In this document: in pieces, positions 15,042 to 22,302 of the stretch | Position numbering within the stretch: the stretch's first letter is position 1 | Layout: each line of letters begins with the position of its first letter | Assembly: GCA_964565715.1 (NCBI GenBank) | Contig: CAZMGG010000083.1 | Span: 1-25,197 of the forward strand | Direction: 5' to 3' | DNA length: 25,197 bases | DNA from: CAZMGG01 sp964565715 | Lineage (GTDB): Bacteria > Planctomycetota > UBA1135 > UBA2386 | Translations under genes and position numbers: made by a program | Notes under the pieces: generated by a model | Seen by the model: only the letters and a program-made list of their open reading frames with translations | Told to the model about the DNA's origin: nothing | Databases searched by the model: none

Positions 15042-17009
15042 TTACCGGACGATGTTCATCAGCTCGGCCAGGATCTCGTCCGTGGTCGTGATGACGCGGG
15101 AGTTGGCCTGGAAGCCGCGCTGGGCCTCGATCAGGTTGACGAATTCGCGGGCGATGTCGACGTTGCTGTTCTCCAGCGAACCGGGCCGGATCGAGCCGGT
15201 GCCGGCCGAGCCCGACACCGTGGCGATCGCGTCGTCGGAGTTGGGCGACTCGACGAACATGGTGTCGCCGGCGCGCAGCAGGCCCGACTCGTTGGGGAAC
15301 AGGCTGATGCGCAGGGTGTTCAGCACCTGGCTCTGGCCGTTGGTGTAGAAGCCGGTGAGGTTGCCGGCCGTGTCGAAGGCGGCGTTGAGCAGGGTGCCCG
15401 GGCCGTAGCCGTCCTGGTCGGTGGCCGCCACCGTCGCCGTGTTGCCCAGCATCGCCACCCCGTCGAACTGGCCGTTGGTGCCGAGGTTGACCATCACGTT
15501 CTGCGAGCCGGCGATGCCGTTGAACTTGAACGACAGGGTGTTGTTCCCGCCGCCGATCACGTTGAACGAGCCGTTGTCGTTGAAGCGGACCTGGCTCAGG
15601 GTGTCGACCGGCACCGTGCCCGACGACGGATCGATGGTCGCCTTCAGGTCCCAGATGGTCGGGTCGACGCTGCTGCGGGTGAAGGTCAGCGTCACCGGGT
15701 GCGCGCGGCCTTGCGGATCGATCACGTCGATCGACGACACCGCGGTGTCGGGCCCGGTGCCGTTCTGCGTGACGGTGAAGTTCGGGTAGTCGTTGCTGCC
15801 GGTGTTGCCGGTGGCGTCGCCGATGAACAGGCTCAGATCGGCGGGACCCTTGTTGAGCGCGGTCAGCCGGATGTTGCCGTCGGCGGTCAGCGAGGCGGTG
15901 GCCTGGGCGCTGTTGATCGTGCTGCTGTTGAGGAAGGTGACCAGCGAGCCCAGGGTGGTGCCGTTGGTGCCGTAGACGAAGGTGTTGGAGAACACCGAGC
16001 CGTCGGCGTTGGTGCCGCTGACCGTGATGCGGTCGCCGTTGGCATACGCCCGGTTGCGCGCGGTGAGCTGCGCGAGGTCGGTGTTCACCGTCGCCGTGCT
16101 CTCGGTGCCGGGCACCAGGGTGGCGTTCAGGCCCATGGCGGTGAGCAGGCCCGACGCCGACGGGCCGTCGTCGAACTTCAGGCTGGCGCTGGTGCCGAGC
16201 TTGATCGTGTCGAAGCGGACCGTGCCGGCGGCGTCGTTGGCGGTGACCTGCAGGCCGGCGACGCCGTTGAACGCCGTCGCCAGGGTCGACGCGCTGACCG
16301 GGCCGCCGCCGAACACGGCGCTGTCGAAGGTGACCGTCACCTGGGCGCCGTTGTTGACCGAGACCAGCACCGAACGGCCGGCCAGGGCCGTCAGGTCGAA
16401 CTGGTTGCCGGTGCCGGCGGTGCCGGTGGCGGTCTTGGTGGCCGGCGTGCCCGCCTTCAGGGCGACGCTGGACTGCACGATCTCCTCCAGCGGGCCGCCG
16501 ACGCGGGCCGGCAGGTTGCCCTGGAAGGTGATCTGCGAGGTCGGCTGCGCCGGCAGCGTGTCCGACACCGGCACCGTGATGTTGCCGCCGGAGCTGCCCA
16601 TCACCCGCATGCCGGTGCGCAGGTCCACCAGCGTCCGCGTGCTGTCGATGCCGAAGCTGCCGACCCGCGTGTAGAACTGCCGCGTGCCGTCGGTCAGCGT
16701 GAAGAAGCCCTTGCCCTGGATCGCCACGTCCAGCGGCCGGCCGGTGTCCTGGAACGTGCCCTGGTTGGTGTCGGTGTCGATGGTCGAGATCACCGCGCCG
16801 TGACCGATCTGCATCGGGTTCTGGCCGCCGAGGTTGCCGCTGGGCCCCGAGCCGGCGCGGACCGTGAAGCTCAGGATGTCGCTGAAGGTGGCGCGGCTGC
16901 CGCGGTAGCCCGGCGTGCTGACGTTGGCCAGGTTGTTGCCGATGACGTCGATGTAGTTCTGGTGGACGCGCAGGCCCGACAGGCCGGTGAACAGTGCGGT
17001 GCTGACCAT
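15042..17009 (-). CDS. flgE: Flagellar hook protein FlgE
   Basis: Hook subunit. The 655-aa protein starts MVSTALFTGLSGLRVHQNYI followed by DVIGNNLANVSTPGYRGSRA. It has the conserved LDVAIQGKGFFTLTDGTRQF and YTRVGSFGIDSTRTLVD, a D2-type segment with SSIDVIDPQGRAHPVTLTFT (about residue 425), and the C-terminal helix NSNVDIAREFVNLIEAQRGF followed by QANSRVITTTDEILAELM. It is far longer than the roughly 400-aa enterobacterial FlgE. The additional residues (about 180-410) form beta-rich insertions, including a module at about 236-293 that resembles one in FlgK. A GAGGAAA ribosome site precedes the ATG. It lies 27 bases after flgD. Confidence 0.96.
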   Translation of the reverse strand: MVSTALFTGLSGLRVHQNYIDVIGNNLANVSTPGYRGSRATFSDILSFTVRAGSGPSGNLGGQNPMQIGHGAVISTIDTDTNQGTFQDTGRPLDVAIQGKGFFTLTDGTRQFYTRVGSFGIDSTRTLVDLRTGMRVMGSSGGNITVPVSDTLPAQPTSQITFQGNLPARVGGPLEEIVQSSVALKAGTPATKTATGTAGTGNQFDLTALAGRSVLVSVNNGAQVTVTFDSAVFGGGPVSASTLATAFNGVAGLQVTANDAAGTVRFDTIKLGTSASLKFDDGPSASGLLTAMGLNATLVPGTESTATVNTDLAQLTARNRAYANGDRITVSGTNADGSVFSNTFVYGTNGTTLGSLVTFLNSSTINSAQATASLTADGNIRLTALNKGPADLSLFIGDATGNTGSNDYPNFTVTQNGTGPDTAVSSIDVIDPQGRAHPVTLTFTRSSVDPTIWDLKATIDPSSGTVPVDTLSQVRFNDNGSFNVIGGGNNTLSFKFNGIAGSQNVMVNLGTNGQFDGVAMLGNTATVAATDQDGYGPGTLLNAAFDTAGNLTGFYTNGQSQVLNTLRISLFPNESGLLRAGDTMFVESPNSDDAIATVSGSAGTGSIRPGSLENSNVDIAREFVNLIEAQRGFQANSRVITTTDEILAELMNIVR

Positions 17010-17036
17010 GGTGCGTGGTTTCCTCGGGGCAAAGGC

Positions 17037-17495
17037 TCAGGCCGCGCCGGACTCGGTGGACGGGGTCGAGATGGCGGTGACCTGGCGCATGGCGATCACC
17101 CGGTCGTCGCCGAGCTTGAGCTGGATCTCGCCCTGCTGGTCGATGAACACCGACCGGACCGTGCCGGTCTGCTCGCGGCCCTCGCTGCCCTCGAAGGTGA
17201 CCTCCTTGCCCAGCAGCGCGCTGCCCTCGCTGATCCCCTGCATGCGCGCAAGAAGGCCCTGGTAGTCGAGCAGGCTCAGCATGTTCTTGTTGAGGTCCCG
17301 CTGCTCCTCCATCGTCGAGTACTGCGCCATCTGCTGCATGAAGCTGGCGTTGTCCACCGGCTCCAGCGGCGTCTGGTTGCGCAGCTGCTCGGTGAGCAGC
17401 CGCAGGAAGGGGTTGTCGCCGAACTTCGCGCCGCTGGTGGACAGGGCGGACGAGCCGGTGCTGGTGGAGGAGGCGATGCCGTAGGTCGTGGTCAT
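17037..17495 (-). CDS. flgD: Flagellar hook capping protein FlgD
   Basis: Scaffold that caps the growing hook and is later replaced by FlgK. The 152-aa protein has a Ser/Thr-rich exported N-terminus (about 1-22), then the FlgD signature FLRLLTEQLRNQTPLEPVDN followed by ASFMQQMAQYSTMEEQRDLN (about residues 30-70). A short C-terminal Tudor-like beta domain follows (GTVRSVFIDQQGEIQLKLGD, VIAMRQVTAI). The Ig-like domain found in longer FlgD proteins is absent, so it is a compact form. It lies between fliK (13-base gap) and flgE, the normal hook-assembly grouping. Confidence 0.95.
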   Translation of the reverse strand: MTTTYGIASSTSTGSSALSTSGAKFGDNPFLRLLTEQLRNQTPLEPVDNASFMQQMAQYSTMEEQRDLNKNMLSLLDYQGLLARMQGISEGSALLGKEVTFEGSEGREQTGTVRSVFIDQQGEIQLKLGDDRVIAMRQVTAISTPSTESGAA

Positions 17496-17508
17496 GGCGT
17501 GGTCGGGT

Positions 17509-18537
17509 TCAGACCCAGAAGTCGAGGCCCTCGGCGCTGATCCAGCCGCCGCGGGCGAGGGAGGAGGGGTTGGCGACCGTGTCGGCGGCCGCGCCGCCGC
17601 CGTGCCAGTCGGAGTCGGCGTCGCCGCCGCGCGCGCCGGGATCCCTGCGGCCCCCGTGCACCTCGGCGTGGACGACCTGCAGGCCGCCCTGCTGCAGCGC
17701 CGCCGCCAGTTCGGGCAGGTTGCGCTGCAGCATCGCCGCCAGGTCGTGCCGCTCGGCGTTCACGAACAGGCGGAGCTGGCCGTTCTTCTCCACGGTCATG
17801 CGCAGGTCGAGCTGGCCGAGATCCGGCGGCTCCAGCCGCACGCGCATCTCGCTCTGCTCGCCCGACAGGCGCACCAGGATCTGCTTGAAGACCGAGTCGC
17901 GGGCCGCCTCGAGCATCTGCGCCGACTGCGGCGTCACGCTGCGATAGGCGGCCCCCGCGGTGGGGGCGCGCCGGGCCGCGGCGCGCGGCGCATCCACCGC
18001 CGGCCACGCCCCCCGGGCCTCGCCGCCGGCAGGGGCGTTGCCGGCCGTGGCGACGCCGGTCACGCCGGTGGTCGCCACGGCCAGGGACCGCACCCCGGGG
18101 GACTGGGGTGCGGCCACGCCGGGGAGGTCGGGGGAAGTGAGGGAGGAGCCGGTTCCTTTGCCTGCACTCTCGTGCCGACCCGGCTCCTCCCTGCCAGTTG
18201 TGTCATGGATGACGGGGCCGGCCTGCTGCGGCAGCCCGCCCGCCGCGCCAGCGGCGGGGGAACCAGCGGCGGTCGTGACCGGCGCATCGTCGCCGGCGGG
18301 CGCGGCCTCCGTCGCGTCGCGTCGCGCGACGTCGTGGGGCAAAGCCGGCGCCGTGGCCGGCGCCTCGTCGGTGCGCGGCCGTTCCTGCGGCGGCGCCTCG
18401 GGCTGCGGGCGCGGCTCCTCGGCGGCGCGCGCCTGCAGCGCCTGCTCGAAGGCGCTCAGCCCCTGCTTCTCGTAGGAGGCACCCACCGGGATCCGGTTGA
18501 GGTCCGCCTCCACACGTCCATACCGAGTGATGTTCAC
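17509..18537 (-). CDS. fliK: Flagellar hook-length control protein FliK
   Basis: Secreted ruler that sets hook length and switches export specificity through its C-terminal domain. The C-terminal Flg_hook domain (about residues 240-315) is clear: SVFKQILVRLSGEQSEMRVR followed by LEPPDLGQLDLRMTVEKNGQ, LRLFVNAERHDLAAMLQRN and LPELAAALQQGGLQVVHAEV. The first 200 residues are Pro/Ala/Gly/Glu-rich and of low complexity, as expected for the ruler part. I start at a GTG (18535-18537, VNITRYGRVEAD) because GGGGAAG lies 7 bases before it and the sigma-54 promoter lies 37 bases upstream. The longer open frame would pass through that promoter. About 342 aa. It is the first gene of the long operon. Confidence 0.9.
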   Translation of the reverse strand: MNITRYGRVEADLNRIPVGASYEKQGLSAFEQALQARAAEEPRPQPEAPPQERPRTDEAPATAPALPHDVARRDATEAAPAGDDAPVTTAAGSPAAGAAGGLPQQAGPVIHDTTGREEPGRHESAGKGTGSSLTSPDLPGVAAPQSPGVRSLAVATTGVTGVATAGNAPAGGEARGAWPAVDAPRAAARRAPTAGAAYRSVTPQSAQMLEAARDSVFKQILVRLSGEQSEMRVRLEPPDLGQLDLRMTVEKNGQLRLFVNAERHDLAAMLQRNLPELAAALQQGGLQVVHAEVHGGRRDPGARGGDADSDWHGGGAAADTVANPSSLARGGWISAEGLDFWV

Positions 18538-18573
18538 CGCTGCACTTCCCCGAAGATCCTTCCACCGGGGAGA

Positions 18574-18589
18574 AGCAACGGCCGTGCCA
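18574..18589 (-). promoter_or_regulatory. Sigma-54 promoter of the fliK-flg operon
   Basis: Read on the minus strand the sequence is TGGCACGGCCGTTGCT. This is TGGCAC, 5 bases, TTGCT, an exact match to the -24/-12 sigma-54 (RpoN) consensus TGGCAC-N5-TTGCW. The -12 element lies 37 bases before the GTG of fliK, leaving a leader of about 25 nt that contains the ribosome site. RpoN needs an activator ATPase of the FlrC/FleQ/FlgR type; candidate activator sites lie upstream at 18661-18722. Confidence 0.88.
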
Positions 18590-18624
18590 GGTCGCGCCAT
18601 CGCCGCGACATGCCCATGGCACGG
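18582..18624. promoter_or_regulatory. Nested inverted repeat overlapping the sigma-54 promoter
   Basis: CCGTGCCA (18582-18589) pairs with TGGCACGG (18617-18624), and inside it GTCGCG (18591-18596) pairs with CGCGAC (18604-18609). The outer left arm contains the -24 element. The right arm begins a plus-strand TGGCAC-N5-TCGC, an imperfect second RpoN-like site facing flgM. It may bind a regulator or be a by-product of two opposed RpoN-like elements. Confidence 0.5.
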
Positions 18625-18660
18625 GCCTCGCGGCCGGCGGGGCCCGGCGGCGGCCCGTGC

Positions 18661-18722
18661 GTCGGCAGGATCTGCCGGGCCACCGGCCGGCACTTCCTGC
18701 CGGGCCCGGCAGGCCCTGCCGA
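18661..18722. promoter_or_regulatory. Candidate activator-binding sites (palindrome cluster)
   Basis: The perfect 18-bp palindrome CCTGCCGGGCCCGGCAGG spans 18696-18713. A second smaller dyad GGCAG-gat-CTGCC lies at about 18664-18676, and another CCTGCC at about 18715-18720. CTGCCGGGCC recurs with a 25-base offset (18672 and 18697). The cluster is about 75-130 bases upstream of the -24 element, the usual place for enhancer sites of RpoN activators. Function is inferred from position and symmetry only. Confidence 0.5.
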
Positions 18723-18776
18723 CGGACCATGGGCCCATGCGATCGGCGGGCTGGTGGTTTTTCTGGCGATTCCCTC

Positions 18777-18803
18777 TCAAGTCGCCGGCGTCGTTGCCGA
18801 TCA
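18777..18803 (+). promoter_or_regulatory. Sigma-28 (FliA) promoter of flgM
   Basis: TCAAGTCG, 11 bases, GCCGATCA matches the sigma-28 consensus TAAAGTTT-N11-GCCGATAA with exact spacing; 7 of 8 bases agree in the -10 element and 5 of 8 in the -35. It ends 42 bases before the flgM ATG. A fliA gene is in the window, which makes the call more likely. Confidence 0.7.
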
Positions 18804-18845
18804 ATCCCCGTGGATCGCCAGCAGAAGCGCGATCCGGAGGCACCC

Positions 18846-19151
18846 ATGAACATCGGCAACCTGAAGGGCAGCGGTGGCATCGAGCGCAACGAGCGCACGG
18901 TCCGTCTGCAGCCGCAGCGCGCCGGTGCCGGCCGCGCCGAGCCGCGCGATGAAGCGGCGATCAGCAGCGGCGGCCAGAGCGCGGCGGCGGCGGTCGAGAA
19001 CCTCGCGGCGAGGGCCAACCACGACGAGGCGGGGCGCGCGGCGAAGGTGGAGGCGGCGGCTCTGCGGCTGCAGAGCGGTCAGCTCCAGGCCATCGACGTG
19101 CTGCGCGACATCGCCCGCAACCTGATCGACGCCGACTTCGTCGCCGGCTGA
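18846..19151 (+). CDS. flgM: FlgM-like anti-sigma-28 factor
   Basis: A 101-aa, probably largely unfolded and helical protein. MNIGNLKGSGGIERNERTVR at the start resembles the 'I.....' N-terminus of FlgM. The C-terminal part RAAKVEAAALRLQSGQLQAI followed by DVLRDIARNLIDADF follows the FlgM pattern 'R..kV..lr..i..G.Y.vd...va..ll'. FlgM binds FliA in the cytoplasm and is exported once the hook is complete, releasing late-gene transcription. A GGAGG ribosome site lies 5 bases before the ATG, and the sigma-28 promoter at 18777-18803 would give the usual feedback loop with the fliA at 23974-24708. It is divergent from fliK. The family is short and weakly conserved, so the call also relies on context. 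Confidence 0.8.
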   Translation: MNIGNLKGSGGIERNERTVRLQPQRAGAGRAEPRDEAAISSGGQSAAAAVENLAARANHDEAGRAAKVEAAALRLQSGQLQAIDVLRDIARNLIDADFVAG

Positions 19152-19160
19152 GGCGCCGGC
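19143..19160 (+). terminator. Hairpin at the end of flgM
   Basis: GCCGGC-tgaggc-GCCGGC: the loop starts with the flgM stop codon (19149-19151). It could terminate the transcript, but no T-tract follows. Confidence 0.35.
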
Positions 19161-19237
19161 GGCGACGGCGCCCGGGCGGACCCGCGGCGTGGCGTCGCCG
19201 GGCTCCGGTCCGAGGTCGATCGACGTAAGATCTTGGC

Positions 19238-19309
19238 TTGAAACAGATTCGGATGCGTGTCTTTCATGAAAGCCACGCTGGCGCGATCGTGTCATTCGTG
19301 AAAGCCACG
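19238..19309 (+). promoter_or_regulatory. Putative promoter with palindromic operator and 32-bp spaced repeat
   Basis: TTGAAA (19238-19243) and TTTCAT (19262-19267) form a weak sigma-70-type pair 18 bases apart, before the gene at 19346. The perfect palindrome CTTTCATGAAAG (19261-19272) overlaps the -10. GAAAGCCACG occurs at 19268-19277 and again at 19300-19309, exactly 32 bases (three helical turns) apart, each time preceded by TTTCAT or CATTCGT. This looks like a pair of sites for a dimeric regulator. Confidence 0.4.
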
Positions 19310-19345
19310 ATGCTGCCAACGGGTCCGGCGTGACAATCGGCGGCG

Positions 19346-21205
19346 ATGGCACCTCGCCGCTCCCGGCTCGCGCTCGTCCTGGTCCTCGGCCTGCTCGCCG
19401 CCGTGGCGTTCTGGCCGACGACGACGCCGAAGCCTGCGGATCCGGCGGCGAGCCCGCCGGCGACGCCGCCGAGCGAACGCGTCGACCCGGCCACCGGCGG
19501 CGCGCCGGCGCCGGCCGCCGGGGCCGGTCGCACCGAGGTCGCGCCTGTGCCCACGACGACCCCGACGCCGCCCTCGGCCACCACCGGCGATCTGCTGGTC
19601 CAGGTGGTCACCGGCGGCGACGAGCAGCCGCTCGCCGGCATCCACGTCGCGGTCCAGGAGGAACGATCGCTCCCGGACCCGGCGTTCATCGCCGACTTCC
19701 GCCAGAGCGACGAACGCGGCGAGGTCCGCTTCCCCGGCCTGCGTCCCGGCCGCCACTTCGTCGACGTGGATCGCCTCGGCCGCGCCGCCATCGCGACGGT
19801 GAAGGCGGGCACGACCACCACCCGCAAGGTCCGCCTGCAGGGCGGCCTGCGCGTCGAAGGCGAGGTGGTGGATCCGTCCGGCGCGCCGGTGCCCGGCGCC
19901 CGCGTCCTCCTGCACGCCTCGCGGGTCGGCGCGCAGCAGGTCGCCGTGGCCGACGACCAGGGCCGCTTCGCGGTCGCCCACCTCGTCCCCGGCGTCGAAC
20001 TGCAGGCGCGCGCCCGCGGCCGGGCGCCGTCGCTGGCCATGCCGGTGCGGCCGGCGGCCGGCGGGCCGCCGACCATCCGGCTCGAGGTCGGTCCGCCGGG
20101 CTGCGTGCTGACCGGCCGCGTCGTCGACGAGCAGGGCCGACCGCTGGCGCAGGCGGTGGTGGCGATCCAGGCCGCCGGCGGCACGCCGTTCGATCACGGC
20201 GCGCCGCAGGTGCGGGCCTCGTTCCTGCGCAGCGACGCCGAGGGCCGCTTCGCCCTCGACGAGGCGCCGCCGGGCCAGGTGCTGGTCACCGCCTGCGTCA
20301 CCGCCGGCGACCGTGCGCCGGCGACGGTGAGCGTCACCTGCGGCCCGGTGGCGGCCCACGCCGAACTGATGCTCGCGCCCGGCGGCGGGCTGGAAGGGGA
20401 GGTACGCGACCCGCAGGGGCCGGTGGCCGAGGCCACCGTGCTGGCGTTCGTGCAGCAGCCCGACCAGGCGCTGGGCTACCTGCAGAACCTGCTGGGCATG
20501 CGGATGGCGCAGGCCGACGCGCAGGGGCGCTACCGCATCGCCGGGTTGCTGCCGGGCAGCGTGCAGGTGCGCGCCCTGCGCGGCGGCACCGACCAGGTGG
20601 CGCAGCGCACGGTGACCGTCACCGCCGGCGCGGTGACCGCGTGCGACCTGATCGCCGCCGCCGGGGGCGGCCCGTTCACCCTGCGCATCCAGCCGCCGCG
20701 ACCGCCGGTGCTGCTGCCGGCCTGGATGGTGGTGCTGCAGGGGGTGGACGCGCCCGATGGCGGGTCGCCGTCGGTGCGGATGGCCGGCGCCGACGGCCGC
20801 GTCGAATACGAGACCCTGGCCCAGGGCCGCTATCAGCTCTCGCTCTACTGCCGCGCCGGCGGCACCGAGTCGGTGCTGCTGCTGCAACGGGAACTGGCGG
20901 TCGCTGGCAGCGAGGCCACCGTCGAAGTGCCGAAGGATCGCCTGCTGCTGCAGCCGGTGTCGGGCCGGATCGTCGACGGCGCCCGCGCTCCCGTGGCGGG
21001 CGCGGTGGTGCTGCTGCAGGGCCAGGACGTGCCGTGCACGCTGCAGGCCACCACCGGCGACGACGGCGCGTTCGCGTTCGGCGCGGTGCCGAAGGGCGGC
21101 TACCAGCTGTCGGTCAAGCCGGTCGGCGCCGCCGTGGCCGGGCTCGGCCTGGTGCAGGTGGTCGGCGACCGCCCCGAGCAGCTCGGCGACCGGATCCTGC
21201 CCTGA
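19346..21205 (+). CDS. Exported protein with repeated carboxypeptidase-regulatory-like domains
   Basis: A 619-aa protein with an N-terminal hydrophobic signal or anchor (RLALVLVLGLLAAVAFW, residues 7-23), then about 50 residues of Pro/Ala/Thr-rich linker. At least four Ig-like beta modules of the carboxypeptidase regulatory-like type follow. Each begins with a 'v.G.V.D..G.P...A.V' strand-turn: VEGEVVDPSGAPVPGARVLL (about 169), LTGRVVDEQGRPLAQAVVAI (about 254), LEGEVRDPQGPVAEATVL (about 348) and VSGRIVDGARAPVAGAVVLL (about 537). A typical 'D..G.f....l..G.y' half follows each. Such modules are structural, often on surface proteins; no catalytic domain is seen. It lies downstream of flgM with its own possible promoter, so a flagellar role is not established. 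The next gene starts 40 bases later and may be co-transcribed. Confidence 0.85.
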   Translation: MAPRRSRLALVLVLGLLAAVAFWPTTTPKPADPAASPPATPPSERVDPATGGAPAPAAGAGRTEVAPVPTTTPTPPSATTGDLLVQVVTGGDEQPLAGIHVAVQEERSLPDPAFIADFRQSDERGEVRFPGLRPGRHFVDVDRLGRAAIATVKAGTTTTRKVRLQGGLRVEGEVVDPSGAPVPGARVLLHASRVGAQQVAVADDQGRFAVAHLVPGVELQARARGRAPSLAMPVRPAAGGPPTIRLEVGPPGCVLTGRVVDEQGRPLAQAVVAIQAAGGTPFDHGAPQVRASFLRSDAEGRFALDEAPPGQVLVTACVTAGDRAPATVSVTCGPVAAHAELMLAPGGGLEGEVRDPQGPVAEATVLAFVQQPDQALGYLQNLLGMRMAQADAQGRYRIAGLLPGSVQVRALRGGTDQVAQRTVTVTAGAVTACDLIAAAGGGPFTLRIQPPRPPVLLPAWMVVLQGVDAPDGGSPSVRMAGADGRVEYETLAQGRYQLSLYCRAGGTESVLLLQRELAVAGSEATVEVPKDRLLLQPVSGRIVDGARAPVAGAVVLLQGQDVPCTLQATTGDDGAFAFGAVPKGGYQLSVKPVGAAVAGLGLVQVVGDRPEQLGDRILP

Positions 21206-21212
21206 ACGGGGC
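21199..21212 (+). terminator. Weak hairpin with stop codon in the loop
   Basis: GCCC-tgaacg-GGGC; the TGA at 21203-21205 opens the loop. The stem is only 4 bp, so it is a weak candidate at best and may not stop transcription before the next gene. Confidence 0.2.
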
Positions 21213-21245
21213 CGCGCCGGCCGTCCGGCGGTACAACCGGCCGCC

Positions 21246-22289
21246 ATGCGCGCCCGGATCCTGGTCGTCCTGCCGGTTCTCGCCCTGCTGGCCGCAGCCC
21301 CCCTGTGGTGGCAGCCCGACGGCCGCGCGGCGGCGGCGATGGCGCAGGCGGCCCGCGCCTTCCTCGACGGGCTGTCGCCGGAACAGCAGCGGCAGGCGAC
21401 GTTCGCCTTCGACGACGCCGAACGGCAGAAGTGGGGCTTCGTGCCGGGCCGCTATCCCGGCGTGCCGCTCGGCGAGCTGTCGCCACCGCAGAAGGAGCTG
21501 GCCCACGGGCTGCTGCGCAGCTCGCTCAGCTCGGCGGGCTACCTGAAGGCCACCAGCATCGTCCGCCTGGAGCTGATCCTGCGCGAGCTGAGCGAGCAGC
21601 GCGGCCAGGCGGCGCCGCACCGCGATCCCGAGCGCTATTCGATCGCGGTGTTCGGCGCGCCCGGCGTCGACCGGCCGTGGAGCTGGCGGATCCAGGGCCA
21701 TCACCTGTCCCTGCACTTCTGCGGCGTGCAGGGCGAGCTGGTGGCGACCACGCCGGCCTTCCTCGGCGCCAATCCGCACGTCGTGCGGCACGGGCCGCTG
21801 GCGGGCCTGCGCGTGCTCGGCGCCGAGGAGGACCTGGCCCGGGCGCTGCTGGCGAGCCTCGACGGCAAGCAGAGGGAACGCGCGGTGATCGCCGCCGACG
21901 CACCCGCCGACGTGATCCTGGGGCCCGGCCGCGCAGCGACGTTCCTCGGCGAACCGCAGGGCCTGCCGGGGGCGCTGATGGACGCCGCGCAGCGGGCGCT
22001 GCTCTGGCGCATCGTCCGCGAGTACGTCGAGAACCTGCGGCCGGAGTTCGCCGAGGCGCAGCTCGCCCGCATCACCGCCGCCGATCCGGACCGCATCGCG
22101 TTCGCCTGGGCCGGCAGCGCGGCGCCGGGGCAGCCGCACTACTACCGGCTGCACGGGCCGACCTTCGTCATCGAGTACGACAACACCCAGGACGACAGCA
22201 ATCACGTCCACACGGTGTTCCGCGACCTCGAACGCGACTTCGGCGGCGACCTGCTGCGCCAGCACCTGCAGCAGGGCCACGGCCGCTGA
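21246..22289 (+). CDS. DUF3500-like exported protein
   Basis: A 347-aa protein with an N-terminal signal peptide or anchor (MRARILVVLPVLALLAAAPL). It then matches the layout of DUF3500 proteins: an N-terminal helical AAAFLDGLSPEQ-type segment (here ARAFLDGLSPEQQRQATFAF), WGFVPG, RPWSWRIQGHHLSLHF near residue 140, TPAFLGANPHVV, and a C-terminal FVIEYDNTQDDSNHVHTVFR followed by DLERDFGGD. The conserved His/Asp-rich C-terminus (DNTQ..NH.H) suggests a metal or ligand site; the biochemical function of the family is not known to me. The ATG at 21246 is chosen because the hydrophobic signal follows directly; the frame further upstream is a shadow of the preceding gene. It converges with the lipoprotein gene at 22302. 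Confidence 0.85.
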   Translation: MRARILVVLPVLALLAAAPLWWQPDGRAAAAMAQAARAFLDGLSPEQQRQATFAFDDAERQKWGFVPGRYPGVPLGELSPPQKELAHGLLRSSLSSAGYLKATSIVRLELILRELSEQRGQAAPHRDPERYSIAVFGAPGVDRPWSWRIQGHHLSLHFCGVQGELVATTPAFLGANPHVVRHGPLAGLRVLGAEEDLARALLASLDGKQRERAVIAADAPADVILGPGRAATFLGEPQGLPGALMDAAQRALLWRIVREYVENLRPEFAEAQLARITAADPDRIAFAWAGSAAPGQPHYYRLHGPTFVIEYDNTQDDSNHVHTVFRDLERDFGGDLLRQHLQQGHGR

Positions 22290-22302
22290 GCGGCGCCGGC
22301 GC
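22282..22302. terminator. Hairpin between convergent genes
   Basis: GCCGC-TGA-GCGGC has the stop codon of the DUF3500-like gene as its whole loop. It overlaps the palindrome GCGCCGGCGC (22293-22302), which touches the stop of the opposite gene (22302-22304). It may act for both transcripts. No T-tract. Confidence 0.4.
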
